Below, piece by piece: positions 1 through 14,200 of a stretch of DNA of 64,000 nt. The notes beneath the pieces are model-generated. The model saw only the letters and a list, made by a program, of their open reading frames with translations. It did not search any database and was not told the origin of the DNA. Both the position numbers and the translations under genes were made by a program. How positions within the stretch are numbered: the first letter of the stretch is position 1; every line of letters starts with the position of its first letter. Source of the stretch: Pristionchus mayeri (Eukaryota; Nematoda; Chromadorea; Rhabditida; Neodiplogasteridae); contig BTRK01000006.1 in NCBI GenBank assembly GCA_036245805.1, positions 27,966,901 through 28,030,900 of the forward strand, in the 5' to 3' direction.

Positions 1-1630
1 CTCAGTCGAAGGGTCGTTCACTGCAGAAGAAGTGACGGAGGGAAGGCTCAGTCGAAGGGTCGTTCACTGCAGAAGAAGTGACGGAGGGAAGACTCAGTCG
101 AAGGGTCGTTCACTGCAGAAGAAGTGACGGAGGGATGACTTAGTCGAAGGGTCGTTCACTGCAGAAGAAGTGACGGAGGGATGACTTAGTCGAAGGGTCG
201 TTCACTGCAGAAGAAGTGACGGAGGGAAAACTCAGTCGAAGGGTCGTTCACTGCAGAAGAAGTGACGGAGGGAAGACTCAGTCGAAGGGTCGTTCACTGC
301 AGAAGAAGTGACGGAGGGAAGACTTAGTCGAAGGGTCGTTCACTGCAGAAGAAGTGACGGAGGGAAGGCTCAGTCGAAGGGTCGTTCACTGCAGAAGAAG
401 TGACGGAGGGAAGACTCAGTCGAAGGGTCGTTATCTGCAGAAGAAGTGACGGAGGGAAGACTCAGTCGAAGGGTCGTTCACTGCAAAAGAAGTGACGGAG
501 GGAAGGCTCAGTCGAAGGGTCGTTCACTGCAGAAGAAGTGACGGAGGGAAGACTCAGTCGAAGGGTCGTTCATTGCAGAAGAAGTGACGGAGGGATGACT
601 TAGTCGAAGGGTCGTTCACTGCAGAAGAAGTGACGGAGGGAAGGCTCAGTCGAAGGGTCGTTCATTGCAGAAGAAGTGACGGAGGGATGACTTAGTCGAA
701 GGGTCGTTCACTGCAGAAGAAGTGACGGAGGGATGACTTAGTCGAAGGGTCGTTCACTGCAGAAGAAGTGACGGAGGGAAAACTCAGTCGAAGGGTCGTT
801 CACTGCAGAAGAAGTGACGGAGGGAAGACTCAGTCGAAGGGTCGTTCACTGCAGAAGAAGTGACGGAGGGAAGACTTAGTCGAAGGGTCGTTCACTGCAG
901 AAGAAGTGACGGAGGGAAGGCTCAGTCGAAGGGTCGTTCACTGCAGAAGAAGTGACGGAGGGAAGACTTAGTCGAAGGGTCGTTCACTGCAGAAGAAGTG
1001 ACGGAGGGAAGACTCAGTCGAAGGGTCGTTCACTGCAGAAGAAGTGACGGAGGGAAGGCTCAGTCGAAGGGTCGTTCACTGCAGAAGAAGTGACGGAGGG
1101 AAGGCTCAGTCGAAGGGTCGTTCATTGCAGAAGAAGTGACGGAGGGATGACTTAGTCGAAGGGTCGTTCACTGCAGAAGAAGTGACGGAGGGAAGACTCA
1201 GTCGAAGGGTCGTTCACTGCAGAAGAAGTGACGGAGGGAAAACTCAGTCGAAGGGTCGTTCACTGCAGAAGAAGTGACGGAGGGAAGACTCAGTCGAAGG
1301 GTCGTTCACTGCAGAAGAAGTGACGGAGGGAAGACTTAGTCGAAGGGTCGTTCACTGCAGAAGAAGTGACGGAGGGAAGGCTCAGTCGAAGGGTCGTTCA
1401 CTGCAGAAGAAGTGACGGAGGGAAGGCTCAGTCGAAGGGTCGTTCACTGCAGAAGAAGTGACGGAGGGAAGACTTAGTCGAAGGGTCGTTCACTGCAGAA
1501 GAAGTGACGGAGGGAAGACTCAGTCGAAGGGTCGTTATCTGCAGAAGAAGTGACGGAGGGAAAACTCAGTCGAAGGGTCGTTCACTGCAGAAGAAGTGAC
1601 GGAGGGAAGGCTCAGTCGAAGGGTCGTTCA

Positions 1631-4600
1631 CTGCTGAAGAAGTGACGGAGGGAAGACTTAGTCGAAGGGTCGTTCACTGCAGAAGAAGTGACGGAGGGAA
1701 GACTCAGTCGAAGGGTCGTTCACTGCAGAAGAAGTGACGGAGGGATGACTTAGTCGAAGGGTCGTTCACTGCAGAAGAAGTGACGGAGGGAAGACTCAGT
1801 CGAAGGGTCGTTCACTGCAGAAGAAGTGACGGAGGGAAAACTCAGTCGAAGGGTCGTTCACTGCAGAAGAAGTGACGGAGGGAAGACTCAGTCGAAGGGT
1901 CGTTCACTGCAGAAGAAGTGACGGAGGGAAGACTTAGTCGAAGGGTCGTTCACTGCAGAAGAAGTGACGGAGGGAAGGCTCAGTCGAAGGGTCGTTCACT
2001 GCAGAAGAAGTGACGGAGGGAAGACTTAGTCGAAGGGTCGTTCACTGCAGAAGAAGTGACGGAGGGAAGACTCAGTCGAAGGGTCGTTCACTGCAGAAGA
2101 AGTGACGGAGGGAAGGCTCAGTCGAAGGGTCGTTCACTGCAGAAGAAGTGACGGAGGGAAGGCTCAGTCGAAGGGTCGTTCACTGCAGAAGAAGTGACGG
2201 AGGGAAGACTTAGTCGAAGGGTCGTTCACTGCAGAAGAAGTGACGGAGGGAAGACTCAGTCGAAGGGTCGTTATCTGCAGAAGAAGTGACGGAGGGAAAA
2301 CTCAGTCGAAGGGTCGTTCACTGCAGAAGAAGTGACGGAGGGAAGGCTCAGTCGAAGGGTCGTTCACTGCTGAAGAAGTGACGGAGGGAAGACTTAGTCG
2401 AAGGGTCGTTCACTGCAGAAGAAGTGACGGAGGGAAGACTCAGTCGAAGGGTCGTTCACTGCAGAAGAAGTGACGGAGGGATGACTTAGTCGAAGGGTCG
2501 TTCACTGCAGAAGAAGTGACGGAGGGAAGACTCAGTCGAAGGGTCGTTCACTGCAGAAGAAGTGACGGAGGGAAAACTCAGTCGAAGGGTCGTTCACTGC
2601 AGAAGAAGTGACGGAGGGAAGACTCAGTCGAAGGGTCGTTCACTGCAGAAGAAGTGACGGAGGGAAGACTTAGTCGAAGGGTCGTTCACTGCAGAAGAAG
2701 TGACGGAGGGAAGGCTCAGTCGAAGGGTCGTTCACTGCAGAAGAAGTGACGGAGGGAAGACTTAGTCGAAGGGTCGTTCACTGCAGAAGAAGTGACGGAG
2801 GGAAGACTCAGTCGAAGGGTCGTTCACTGCAGAAGAAGTGACGGAGGGAAGGCTCAGTCGAAGGGTCGTTCTCTGCAGAAGAAGTGACGGAGGGAAGACT
2901 CAGTCGAAGGGTCGTTCACTGCAGAAGAAGTGACGGAGGGAAGACTTAGTCGAAGGGTCGTCCTCTGCAGAAGAAGTGACGGAGGGAAGACTCAGTCGAA
3001 GGGTCGTTCATTGCAGAAGAAGTGACGGAGGGAAGACTCAGTCGAAGGGTCGTTCACTGCAGAAGAAGTGACGGAGGGAAGATTTAGTCGAAGGGTCGTC
3101 CTCTGCAGAAGAAGTGACGGAGGGAAGACTCAGTCGAAGGGTCGTTCATTGCAGAAGAAGTGACGGAGGGAAGACTCAGTCGAAGGGTCGTTCACTGCAG
3201 AAGAAGTGACGGAGGGAAGACTCAGTCGAAGGGTCGTTATCTGCAGAAGAAGTGACGGAGGGAAGACTCAGTCGAAGGGTCGTTCACTGCAAAAGAAGTG
3301 ACGGAGGGAAGGCTCAGTCGAAGGGTCGTTCACTGCAGAAGAAGTGACGGAGGGAAGACTCAGTCGAAGGGTCGTTCATTGCAGAAGAAGTGACGGAGGG
3401 ATGACTTAGTCGAAGGGTCGTTCACTGCAGAAGAAGTGACGGAGGGAAGGCTCAGTCGAAGGGTCGTTCATTGCAGAAGAAGTGACGGAGGGATGACTTA
3501 GTCGAAGGGTCGTTCACTGCAGAAGAAGTGACGGAGGGAAGACTCAGTCGAAGGGTCGTTCACTGCAGAAGAAGTGACGGAGGGAAAACTCAGTCGAAGG
3601 GTCGTTCACTGCAGAAGAAGTGACGGAGGGAAGACTCAGTCGAAGGGTCGTTCACTGCAGAAGAAGTGACGGAGGGAAGACTTAGTCGAAGGGTCATTCA
3701 CTGCAGAAGAAGTGACGGAGGGAAGGCTCAGTCGAAGGGTCGTTCACTGCAGAAGAAGTGACGGAGGGAAGACTCAGTCGAAGGGTCGTTATCTGCAGAA
3801 GAAGTGACGGAGGGAAGACTCAGTCGAAGGGTCGTTCACTGCAAAAGAAGTGACGGAGGGAAGGCTCAGTCGAAGGGTCGTTCACTGCAGAAGAAGTGAC
3901 GGAGGGAAGACTCAGTCGAAGGGTCGTTCATTGCAGAAGAAGTGACGGAGGGATGACTTAGTCGAAGGGTCGTTCACTGCAGAAGAAGTGACGGAGGGAA
4001 GGCTCAGTCGAAGGGTCGTTCATTGCAGAAGAAGTGACGGAGGGATGACTTAGTCGAAGGGTCGTTCACTGCAGAAGAAGTGACGGAGGGATGACTTAGT
4101 CGAAGGGTCGTTCACTGCAGAAGAAGTGACGGAGGGAAAACTCAGTCGAAGGGTCGTTCACTGCAGAAGAAGTGACGGAGGGAAGACTCAGTCGAAGGGT
4201 CGTTCACTGCAGAAGAAGTGACGGAGGGAAGACTTAGTCGAAGGGTCGTTCACTGCAGAAGAAGTGACGGAGGGAAGGCTCAGTCGAAGGGTCGTTCACT
4301 GCAGAAGAAGTGACGGAGGGAAGACTTAGTCGAAGGGTCGTTCACTGCAGAAGAAGTGACGGAGGGAAGACTCAGTCGAAGGGTCGTTCACTGCAGAAGA
4401 AGTGACGGAGGGAAGGCTCAGTCGAAGGGTCGTTCACTGCAGAAGAAGTGACGGAGGGAAGACTTAGTCGAAGGGTCGTTCACTGCAGAAGAAGTGACGG
4501 AGGGAAGACTCAGTCGAAGGGTCGTTATCTGCAGAAGAAGTGACGGAGGGAAAACTCAGTCGAAGGGTCGTTCACTGCAGAAGAAGTGACGGAGGGAAGG

Positions 4601-5320
4601 CTCAGTCGAAGGGTCGTTCACTGCTGAAGAAGTGACGGAGGGAAGACTTAGTCGAAGGGTCGTTCACTGCAGAAGAAGTGACGGAGGGAAGACTCAGTCG
4701 AAGGGTCGTTCACTGCAGAAGAAGTGACGGAGGGATGACTTAGTCGAAGGGTCGTTCACTGCAGAAGAAGTGACGGAGGGAAGACTCAGTCGAAGGGTCG
4801 TTCACTGCAGAAGAAGTGACGGAGGGAAAACTCAGTCGAAGGGTCGTTCACTGCAGAAGAAGTGACGGAGGGAAGACTCAGTCGAAGGGTCGTTCACTGC
4901 AGAAGAAGTGACGGAGGGAAGACTTAGTCGAAGGGTCGTTCACTGCAGAAGAAGTGACGGAGGGAAGGCTCAGTCGAAGGGTCGTTCACTGCAGAAGAAG
5001 TGACGGAGGGAAGACTTAGTCGAAGGGTCGTTCACTGCAGAAGAAGTGACGGAGGGAAGACTCAGTCGAAGGGTCGTTCACTGCAGAAGAAGTGACGGAG
5101 GGAAGGCTCAGTCGAAGGGTCGTTCACTGCAGAAGAAGTGACGGAGGGAAGACTTAGTCGAAGGGTCGTTCACTGCAGAAGAAGTGACGGAGGGAAGACT
5201 CAGTCGAAGGGTCGTTATCTGCAGAAGAAGTGACGGAGGGAAAACTCAGTCGAAGGGTCGTTCACTGCAGAAGAAGTGACGGAGGGAAGGCTCAGTCGAA
5301 GGGTCGTTCACTGCTGAAGA
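1631..5320 (+). repeat. 15-16-unit higher-order repeats marked by a ctgctgaag variant
   Basis: The rare variant ctgctgaag (ctgcagaag elsewhere) occurs at 1631, 2367, 4621 and 5311. The spacings are 736 bp (16 units), 2,254 bp (49 units) and 690 bp (15 units). Neighbouring variants (aaaactcag, ggatgactta, atctgcag) recur in the same order around each copy. This part of the array therefore amplified as multi-unit blocks rather than unit by unit. Confidence 0.75.
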
Positions 5321-8300
5321 AGTGACGGAGGGAAGACTTAGTCGAAGGGTCGTTCACTGCAGAAGAAGTGACGGAGGGAAGACTCAGTCGAAGGGTCGTT
5401 ATCTGCAGAAGAAGTGACGGAGGGAAGACTCAGTCGAAGGGTCGTTCACTGCAGAAGAAGTGACGGAGGGAAGACTCAGTCGAAGGGTCGTTCACTGCAG
5501 AAGAAGTGACGGAGGGAAGACTCAGTCGAAGGGTCGTTCACTGCAGAAGAAGTGACGGAGGGAAGACTCAGTCGAAGGGTCGTTCACTGCAGAAGAAGTG
5601 ACGGAGGGAAGACTCAGTCGAAGGGTCGTTCACTGCAGAAGAAGTGACGGAGGGAAGGCTCAGTCGAAGGGTCGTTCACTGCAGAAGAAGTGACGGAGGG
5701 AAGACTTAGTCGAAGGGTCGTTCTCTGCAGAAGAAGTGACGGAGGGAAGACTCAGTCGAAGGGTCGTTCACTGCAGAAGAAGTGACGGAGGGAAGACTCA
5801 GTCGAAGGGTCGTTCTCTGCAGAAGAAGTGACGGAGGGAAGACTCAGTCGAAGGGTCGTTCACTGCAGAAGAAGTGACGGAGCGAAGACTCAGTCGAAGG
5901 GTCGTTCACTGCAAAAGAAGTGACGGAGGGAAGGCTCAGTCGAAGGGTCGTTCATTGCAGAAGAAGTGACGGAGGGAAGACTCAGTCGAAGGGTCGTTCA
6001 CTGCAGAAGAAGTGACGGAGCGAAGACTCAGTCGAAGGGTCGTTCACTGCAGAAGAAGTGACGGAGGGAAGACTTAGTCGAAGGGTCGTTCTCTGCAGAA
6101 GAAGTGACGGAGGGAAGACTCAGTCGAAGGATCGTTCTCTGCAGAAGAAGTGACGGAGGGAAGACTCAGTAGAAGGGTCGTTCACTGCAGAAGAAGTGAC
6201 GGAGGGAAGACTCAGTCGAAGGGTCGTTCACTGCAGAAGAAGTGACGGAGGGAAGACTCAGTCGAAGGGTCGTTATCTGCAGAAGAAGTGACGGAGGGAA
6301 GACTTAGTCGAAGGGTCGTTCTCTGCAGAAGAAGTGACGGAGGGAAGACTCAGTCGAAGGGTCGTTCACTGCAGAAGAAGTGACGGAGGGAAGACTCAGT
6401 CGAAGGGTCGTTCACTGCAGAAGAAGTGACGGAGGGAAGACTCAGTCGAAGGGTCGTTCACTGCAGAAGAAGTGACGGAGGGAAGGCTCAGTCGAAGGGT
6501 CGTTCACTGCAGAAGAAGTGACGGAGGGAAGACTTAGTCGAAGGGTCGTTCTCTGCAGAAGAAGTGACGATGGGAAGACTCAGTCGAAGGGTCGTTCACT
6601 GCAGAAGAAGTGACGGAGGGAAGACTCAGTCGAAGGGTCGTTCTCTGCAGAAGAAGTGACGGAGGGAAGACTCAGTCGAAGGGTCGTTCACTGCAGAAGA
6701 AGTGACGGAGGGAAGACTCAGTCGAAGGATCGTTCTCTGCAGAAGAAGTGACGGAGGGAAGACTCAGTAGAAGGGTCGTTCACTGCAGAAGAAGTGACGG
6801 AGGGAAGACTCAGTCGAAGGGTCGTTCACTGCAGAAGAAGTGACGGAGGGAAGACTCAGTCGAAGGGTCGTTATCTGCAGAAGAAGTGACGGAGGGAAGA
6901 CTTAGTCGAAGGGTCGTTCTCTGCAGAAGAAGTGACGGAGGGAAGACTCAGTCGAAGGGTCGTTCACTGCAGAAGAAGTGACGGAGGGAAGACTCAGTCG
7001 AAGGGTCGTTCACTGCAGAAGAAGTGACGGAGGGAAGACTCAGTCGAAGGGTCGTTCACTGCAGAAGAAGTGACGGAGGGAAGGCTCAGTCGAAGGGTCG
7101 TTCACTGCAGAAGAAGTGACGGAGGGAAGACTTAGTCGAAGGGTCGTTCTCTGCAGAAGAAGTGACGGAGGGAAGACTCAGTCGAAGGGTCGTTCACTGC
7201 AGAAGAAGTGACGGAGGGAAGACTCAGTCGAAGGGTCGTTCTCTGCAGAAGAAGTGACGGAGGGAAGACTCAGTCGAAGGGTCGTTCACTGCAGAAGAAG
7301 TGACGGAGGGAAGACTCAGTCGAAGGGTCGTTCACTGCAGAAGAAGTGACGGAGGGAAGACTCAGTCGAAGGGTCGTTCACTGCAGAAGAAGTGACGGAG
7401 GGAAGACTCAGTCGAAGGGTCGTTATCTGCAGAAGAAGTGACGGAGGGAAGACTCAGTCGAAGGGTCGTTCATTGCAGAAGAAGTGACGGAGGGAAGACT
7501 CAGTCGAAGGGTCGTTCACTGCAGAAGAAGTGACGGAGGGAAGACTCAGTCGAAGGGTCGTTATCTGCAGAAGAAGTGACGGAGGGAAGGTTCAGTCGAA
7601 GGGTCGTTCACTGCAGAAGAAGTGACGGAGGGAAGACTTAGTCGAAGGGTCGTTCTCTGCAGAAGAAGTGACGGAGGGAAGACTCAGTCGAAGGGTCGTT
7701 CACTGCAGAAGAAGTGACGGAGGGAAGACTCAGTCGAAGGGTCGTTCTCTGCAGAAGAAGTGACGGAGGGAAGACTCAGTCGAAGGGTCGTTCACTGCAG
7801 AAGAAGTGACGGAGCGAAGACTCAGTCGAAGGGTCGTTCACTGCAGAAGAAGCGACGGAGGGAAGACTCAGTCGAAGGGTCGTTCACTGCAAAAGAAGTG
7901 ACGGAGGGAAGACTCAGTCGAAGGGTCGTTCACTGCAGAAGAAGTGAGGGAGGGAAGACTCAGTCGAAGGGTCGTTCACTGCAGAAGAAGTGACCGAGGG
8001 AAGACTCAGTCGAAGGGTCGTTCACTGCAGAAGAAGTGACGGAGGGGAGACTCAGTCGAAGGGTCGTTCTCTGCAGAAGAAGTGACGGAGGGAAGACTTA
8101 GTCGAAGGGTCGTTCTCTGCAGAAGAAGTGACGGAGGGAAGACTTAGTCGAAGGGTCGTTCTCTGCAGAAGAAGTGACGGAGGGAAGACTTAGTCGAAGG
8201 GTCGTTCACTGCAGAAGAAGTGACGGAGGGAAGACTCAGTCGAAGGGTCGTTCACTGCAGAAGAAGTGACGGAGGGAAGGCTCAGTCGAAGGGTCGTTCA

Positions 8301-8499
8301 CTGCAGAAGAAGTGACGGAGGGAAGGCTCAGTCGAAGGGTCGTTCACTGCAGAAGAAGTGACGGAGGGAAGACTTAGTCGAAGGGTCGTTCTCTGCAGAA
8401 GAAGTGACGGAGGGAAGACTCAGTCGAAGGGTCGTTCACTGCAGAAGAAGTGACGGAGGGAAGACTCAGTCGAAGGGTCGTTCTCTGCAGAAGAAGTGA

Positions 8500-11220
8500 C
8501 GGAGGGAAGACTCAGTCGAAGGGTCGTTCACTGCAGAAGAAGTGACGGAGCGAAGACTCAGTCGAAGGGTCGTTCACTGCAAAAGAAGTGACGGAGGGAA
8601 GGCTCAGTCGAAGGGTCGTTCATTGCAGAAGAAGTGACGGAGGGAAGACTCAGTCGAAGGGTCGTTCACTGCAGAAGAAGTGACGGAGCGAAGACTCAGT
8701 CGAAGGGTCGTTCACTGCAGAAGAAGTGACGGAGGGAAGACTTAGTCGAAGGGTCGTTCTCTGCAGAAGAAGTGACGGAGGGAAGACTCAGTCGAAGGAT
8801 CGTTCTCTGCAGAAGAAGTGACGGAGGGAAGACTCAGTAGAAGGGTCGTTCACTGCAGAAGAAGTGACGGAGGGAAGACTCAGTCGAAGGGTCGTTCACT
8901 GCAGAAGAAGTGACGGAGGGAAGACTCAGTCGAAGGGTCGTTATCTGCAGAAGAAGTGACGGAGGGAAGACTTAGTCGAAGGGTCGTTCTCTGCAGAAGA
9001 AGTGACGGAGGGAAGACTCAGTCGAAGGGTCGTTATCTGCAGAAGAAGTGACGGAGGGAAGACTTAGTCGAAGGGTCGTTCACTGCAGAAGAAGTGACGG
9101 AGGGAAGACTCAGTCGAAGGGTCGTTCTCTGCAGAAGAAGTGACGGAGGGAAGGCTCAGTCGAAGGGTCGTTCATTGCAGAAGAAGTGACGGAGGGCAGA
9201 CTTAGTCGAAGGGTCGTTCACTGCAGAAGAAGTGACGGAGGGAAGACTCAGTCGAAGGGTCGTTCTCTGCAGAAGAAGTGACGGAGGGAAGACTCAGTCG
9301 AAGGGTCGTTCACTGCAGAAGAAGTGACGGAGGGAAGACTTAGTCGAAGGGTCGTTCTCTGCAGAAGAAGTGACGGAGGGAAGACTCAGTCGAAGGGTCG
9401 TTCATTGCAGAAGAAGTGACGGAGGGAAGACTCAGTCGAAGGGTCGTTCACTGCAGAAGAAGTGACGGAGGGAAGACTCAGTCGAAGGGTCGTTATCTGC
9501 AGAAGAAGCGACGGAGGGAAGACTCAGTCGAAGGGTCGTTCACTGCAGAAGAAGTGACGGAGGGAAGACTCAGTCGAAGGGTCGTTCACTGCAGAAGAAG
9601 TGACGGAGGGAAGACTCAGTCGAAGGGTCGTTATCTGCAGAAGAAGTGACGGAGGGAAGACTTAGTCGAAGGGTCGTTCTCTGCAGAAGAAGTGACGGAG
9701 GGAAGACTCAGTCGAAGGGTCGTTCACTGCAGAAGAAGTGACGGAGGGAAGACTTAGTCGAAGGGTCGTTCTCTGCAGAAGAAGTGACGGAGGGAAGACT
9801 CAGTCGAAGGGTAGTTCACTGCAGAAGAAGTGACGGAGGGAAGACTCAGTCGAAGGGTCGTTCTCTGCAGAAGAAGTGACGGAGGGAAGACTCAGTCGAA
9901 GGGTCGTTCACTGCAGAAGAAGTGACGGAGGGAAGACTCAGTCGAAGGGTCGTTCACTGCAGAAGAAGTGACGGAGGGAAGACTCAGTCGAAGGGTCGTT
10001 CACTGCAGAAGAAGTGACGGAGCGAAGACTCAGTCGAAGGGTCGTTCACTGCAAAAGAAGTGACGGAGGGAAGGCTCAGTCGAAGGGTCGTTCATTGCAG
10101 AAGAAGTGACGGAGGGAAGACTCAGTCGAAGGGTCGTTCACTGCAGAAGAAGTGACGGAGCGAAGACTCAGTCGAAGGGTCGTTCACTGCAGAAGAAGTG
10201 ACGGAGGGAAGACTTAGTCGAAGGGTCGTTCTCTGCAGAAGAAGTGACGGAGGGAAGACTCAGTCGAAGGATCGTTCTCTGCAGAAGAAGTGACGGAGGG
10301 AAGACTCAGTAGAAGGGTCGTTCACTGCAGAAGAAGTGACGGAGGGAAGACTCAGTCGAAGGGTCGTTCACTGCAGAAGAAGTGACGGAGGGAAGACTCA
10401 GTCGAAGGGTCGTTATCTGCAGAAGAAGTGACGGAGGGAAGACTTAGTCGAAGGGTCGTTCTCTGCAGAAGAAGTGACGGAGGGAAGACTCAGTCGAAGG
10501 GTCGTTATCTGCAGAAGAAGTGACGGAGGGAAGACTTAGTCGAAGGGTCGTTCACTGCAGAAGAAGTGACGGAGGGAAGACTCAGTCGAAGGGTCGTTCT
10601 CTGCAGAAGAAGTGACGGAGGGAAGGCTCAGTCGAAGGGTCGTTCATTGCAGAAGAAGTGACGGAGGGCAGACTTAGTCGAAGGGTCGTTCACTGCAGAA
10701 GAAGTGACGGAGGGAAGACTCAGTCGAAGGGTCGTTCTCTGCAGAAGAAGTGACGGAGGGAAGACTCAGTCGAAGGGTCGTTCACTGCAGAAGAAGTGAC
10801 GGAGGGAAGACTTAGTCGAAGGGTCGTTCTCTGCAGAAGAAGTGACGGAGGGAAGACTCAGTCGAAGGGTCGTTCATTGCAGAAGAAGTGACGGAGGGAA
10901 GACTCAGTCGAAGGGTCGTTCACTGCAGAAGAAGTGACGGAGGGAAGACTCAGTCGAAGGGTCGTTATCTGCAGAAGAAGCGACGGAGGGAAGACTCAGT
11001 CGAAGGGTCGTTCACTGCAGAAGAAGTGACGGAGGGAAGACTCAGTCGAAGGGTCGTTCACTGCAGAAGAAGTGACGGAGGGAAGACTCAGTCGAAGGGT
11101 CGTTATCTGCAGAAGAAGTGACGGAGGGAAGACTTAGTCGAAGGGTCGTTCTCTGCAGAAGAAGTGACGGAGGGAAGACTCAGTCGAAGGGTCGTTCACT
11201 GCAGAAGAAGTGACGGAGGG
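8500..11220 (+). repeat. Tandem duplication of a block at a 32-unit (1,472-bp) offset
   Basis: Four rare markers recur at exactly 1,472 bp: gagcgaag at 8549 and 10021, cagtagaag at 8835 and 10307, gggcagac at 9197 and 10669, and a tgacgg to cgacgg change that lengthens an open frame starting at 9416 and 10888. The variant order matches from about 8.50-9.75 kb to about 9.97-11.22 kb and then diverges. The same markers recur later with spacings of 31, 23, 15 and 20 units. Confidence 0.8.
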
Positions 11221-14200
11221 AAGACTCAGTCGAAGGGTCGTTCACTGCAGAAGAAGTGACGGAGGGAAGACTCAGTCGAAGGGTCGTTCACTGCAGAAGA
11301 AGTGACGGAGGGAAGACTCAGTCGAAGGGTCGTTCACTGCAGAAGAAGTGACGGAGGGAAGGCTCAGTCGAAGGGTCGTTCACTGCAGAAGAAGTGACGG
11401 AGGGAAGACTTAGTCGAAGGGTCGTTCTCTGCAGAAGAAGTGACGGAGGGAAGACTCAGTCGAAGGGTCGTTCACTGCAGAAGAAGTGACGGAGGGAAGA
11501 CTCAGTCGAAGGGTCGTTCTCTGCAGAAGAAGTGACGGAGGGAAGACTCAGTCGAAGGGTCGTTCACTGCAGAAGAAGTGACGGAGGGAAGACTCAGTCG
11601 AAGGGTCGTTCACTGCAGAAGAAGTGACGGAGGGAAGACTCAGTCGAAGGGTCGTTCACTGCAGAAGAAGTGACGGAGGGAAGACTCAGTCGAAGGATCG
11701 TTCTCTGCAGAAGAAGTGACGGAGGGAAGACTCAGTAGAAGGGTCGTTCACTGCAGAAGAAGTGACGGAGGGAAGACTCAGTCGAAGGGTCGTTCACTGC
11801 AGAAGAAGTGACGGAGGGAAGACTCAGTCGAAGGGTCGTTATCTGCAGAAGAAGTGACGGAGGGAAGACTTAGTCGAAGGGTCGTTCTCTGCAGAAGAAG
11901 TGACGGAGGGAAGACTCAGTCGAAGGGTCGTTCACTGCAGAAGAAGTGACGGAGGGAAGACTCAGTCGAAGGGTCGTTCACTGCAGAAGAAGTGACGGAG
12001 GGAAGACTCAGTCGAAGGGTCGTTCACTGCAGAAGAAGTGACGGAGGGAAGACTCAGTCGAAGGGTCGTTATCTGCAGAAGAAGTGACGGAGGGAAGACT
12101 TAGTCGAAGGGTCGTTCTCTGCAGAAGAAGTGACGGAGGGAAGACTCAGTCGAAGGGTCGTTATCTGCAGAAGAAGTGACGGAGGGAAGACTTAGTCGAA
12201 GGGTCGTTCACTGCAGAAGAAGTGACGGAGGGAAGACTCAGTCGAAGGGTCGTTCTCTGCAGAAGAAGTGACGGAGGGAAGGCTCAGTCGAAGGGTCGTT
12301 CATTGCAGAAGAAGTGACGGAGGGCAGACTTAGTCGAAGGGTCGTTCACTGCAGAAGAAGTGACGGAGGGAAGACTCAGTCGAAGGGTCGTTCTCTGCAG
12401 AAGAAGTGACGGAGGGAAGACTTAGTCGAAGGGTCGTTCACTGCAGAAGAAGTGACGGAGGGAAGACTCAGTCGAAGGGTCGTTCACTGCAGAAGAAGTG
12501 ACGGAGGGAAGACTTAGTCGAAGGGTCGTTCTCTGCAGAAGAAGTGACGGAGGGAAGACTCAGTCGAAGGGTCGTTCATTGCAGAAGAAGTGACGGAGGG
12601 AAGACTCAGTCGAAGGGTCGTTCACTGCAGAAGAAGTGACGGAGCGAAGACTCAGTCGAAGGGTCGTTCACTGCAGAAGAAGTGACGGAGGGAAGACTTA
12701 GTCGAAGGGTCGTTCTCTGCAGAAGAAGTGACGGAGGGAAGACTCAGTCGAAGGATCGTTCTCTGCAGAAGAAGTGACGGAGGGAAGACTCAGTAGAAGG
12801 GTCGTTCACTGCAGAAGAAGTGACGGAGGGAAGACTCAGTCGAAGGGTCGTTCACTGCAGAAGAAGTGACGGAGGGAAGACTCAGTCGAAGGGTCGTTAT
12901 CTGCAGAAGAAGTGACGGAGGGAAGACTTAGTCGAAGGGTCGTTCTCTGCAGAAGAAGTGACGGAGGGAAGACTCAGTCGAAGGGTCGTTCACTGCAGAA
13001 GAAGTGACGGAGGGAAGACTCAGTCGAAGGGTCGTTCACTGCAGAAGAAGTGACGGAGGGAAGACTCAGTCGAAGGGTCGTTCACTGCAGAAGAAGTGAC
13101 GGAGGGAAGGCTCAGTCGAAGGGTCGTTCACTGCAGAAGAAGTGACGGAGGGAAGACTTAGTCGAAGGGTCGTTCTCTGCAGAAGAAGTGACGGAGGGAA
13201 GACTCAGTCGAAGGGTCGTTCACTGCAGAAGAAGTGACGGAGGGAAGACTCAGTCGAAGGGTCGTTATCTGCAGAAGAAGTGACGGAGGGAAGACTTAGT
13301 CGAAGGGTCGTTCTCTGCAGAAGAAGTGACGGAGGGAAGACTCAGTCGAAGGGTCGTTCACTGCAGAAGAAGTGACGGAGGGAAGACTCAGTCGAAGGGT
13401 CGTTCACTGCAGAAGAAGTGACGGAGGGAAGACTCAGTCGAAGGGTCGTTCACTGCAGAAGAAGTGACGGAGGGAAGACTCAGTCGAAGGGTCGTTATCT
13501 GCAGAAGAAGTGACGGAGGGAAGACTTAGTCGAAGGGTCGTTCTCTGCAGAAGAAGTGACGGAGGGAAGACTCAGTCGAAGGGTCGTTATCTGCAGAAGA
13601 AGTGACGGAGGGAAGACTTAGTCGAAGGGTCGTTCACTGCAGAAGAAGTGACGGAGGGAAGACTCAGTCGAAGGGTCGTTCTCTGCAGAAGAAGTGACGG
13701 AGGGAAGGCTCAGTCGAAGGGTCGTTCATTGCAGAAGAAGTGACGGAGGGCAGACTTAGTCGAAGGGTCGTTCACTGCAGAAGAAGTGACGGAGGGAAGA
13801 CTCAGTCGAAGGGTCGTTCTCTGCAGAAGAAGTGACGGAGGGAAGACTTAGTCGAAGGGTCGTTCACTGCAGAAGAAGTGACGGAGGGAAGACTCAGTCG
13901 AAGGGTCGTTCACTGCAGAAGAAGTGACGGAGGGAAGACTTAGTCGAAGGGTCGTTCTCTGCAGAAGAAGTGACGGAGGGAAGACTCAGTCGAAGGGTCG
14001 TTCATTGCAGAAGAAGTGACGGAGGGAAGACTCAGTCGAAGGGTCGTTCACTGCAGAAGAAGTGACGGAGCGAAGACTCAGTCGAAGGGTCGTTCACTGC
14101 AGAAGAAGTGACGGAGGGAAGACTTAGTCGAAGGGTCGTTCTCTGCAGAAGAAGTGACGGAGGGAAGACTCAGTCGAAGGATCGTTCTCTGCAGAAGAAG

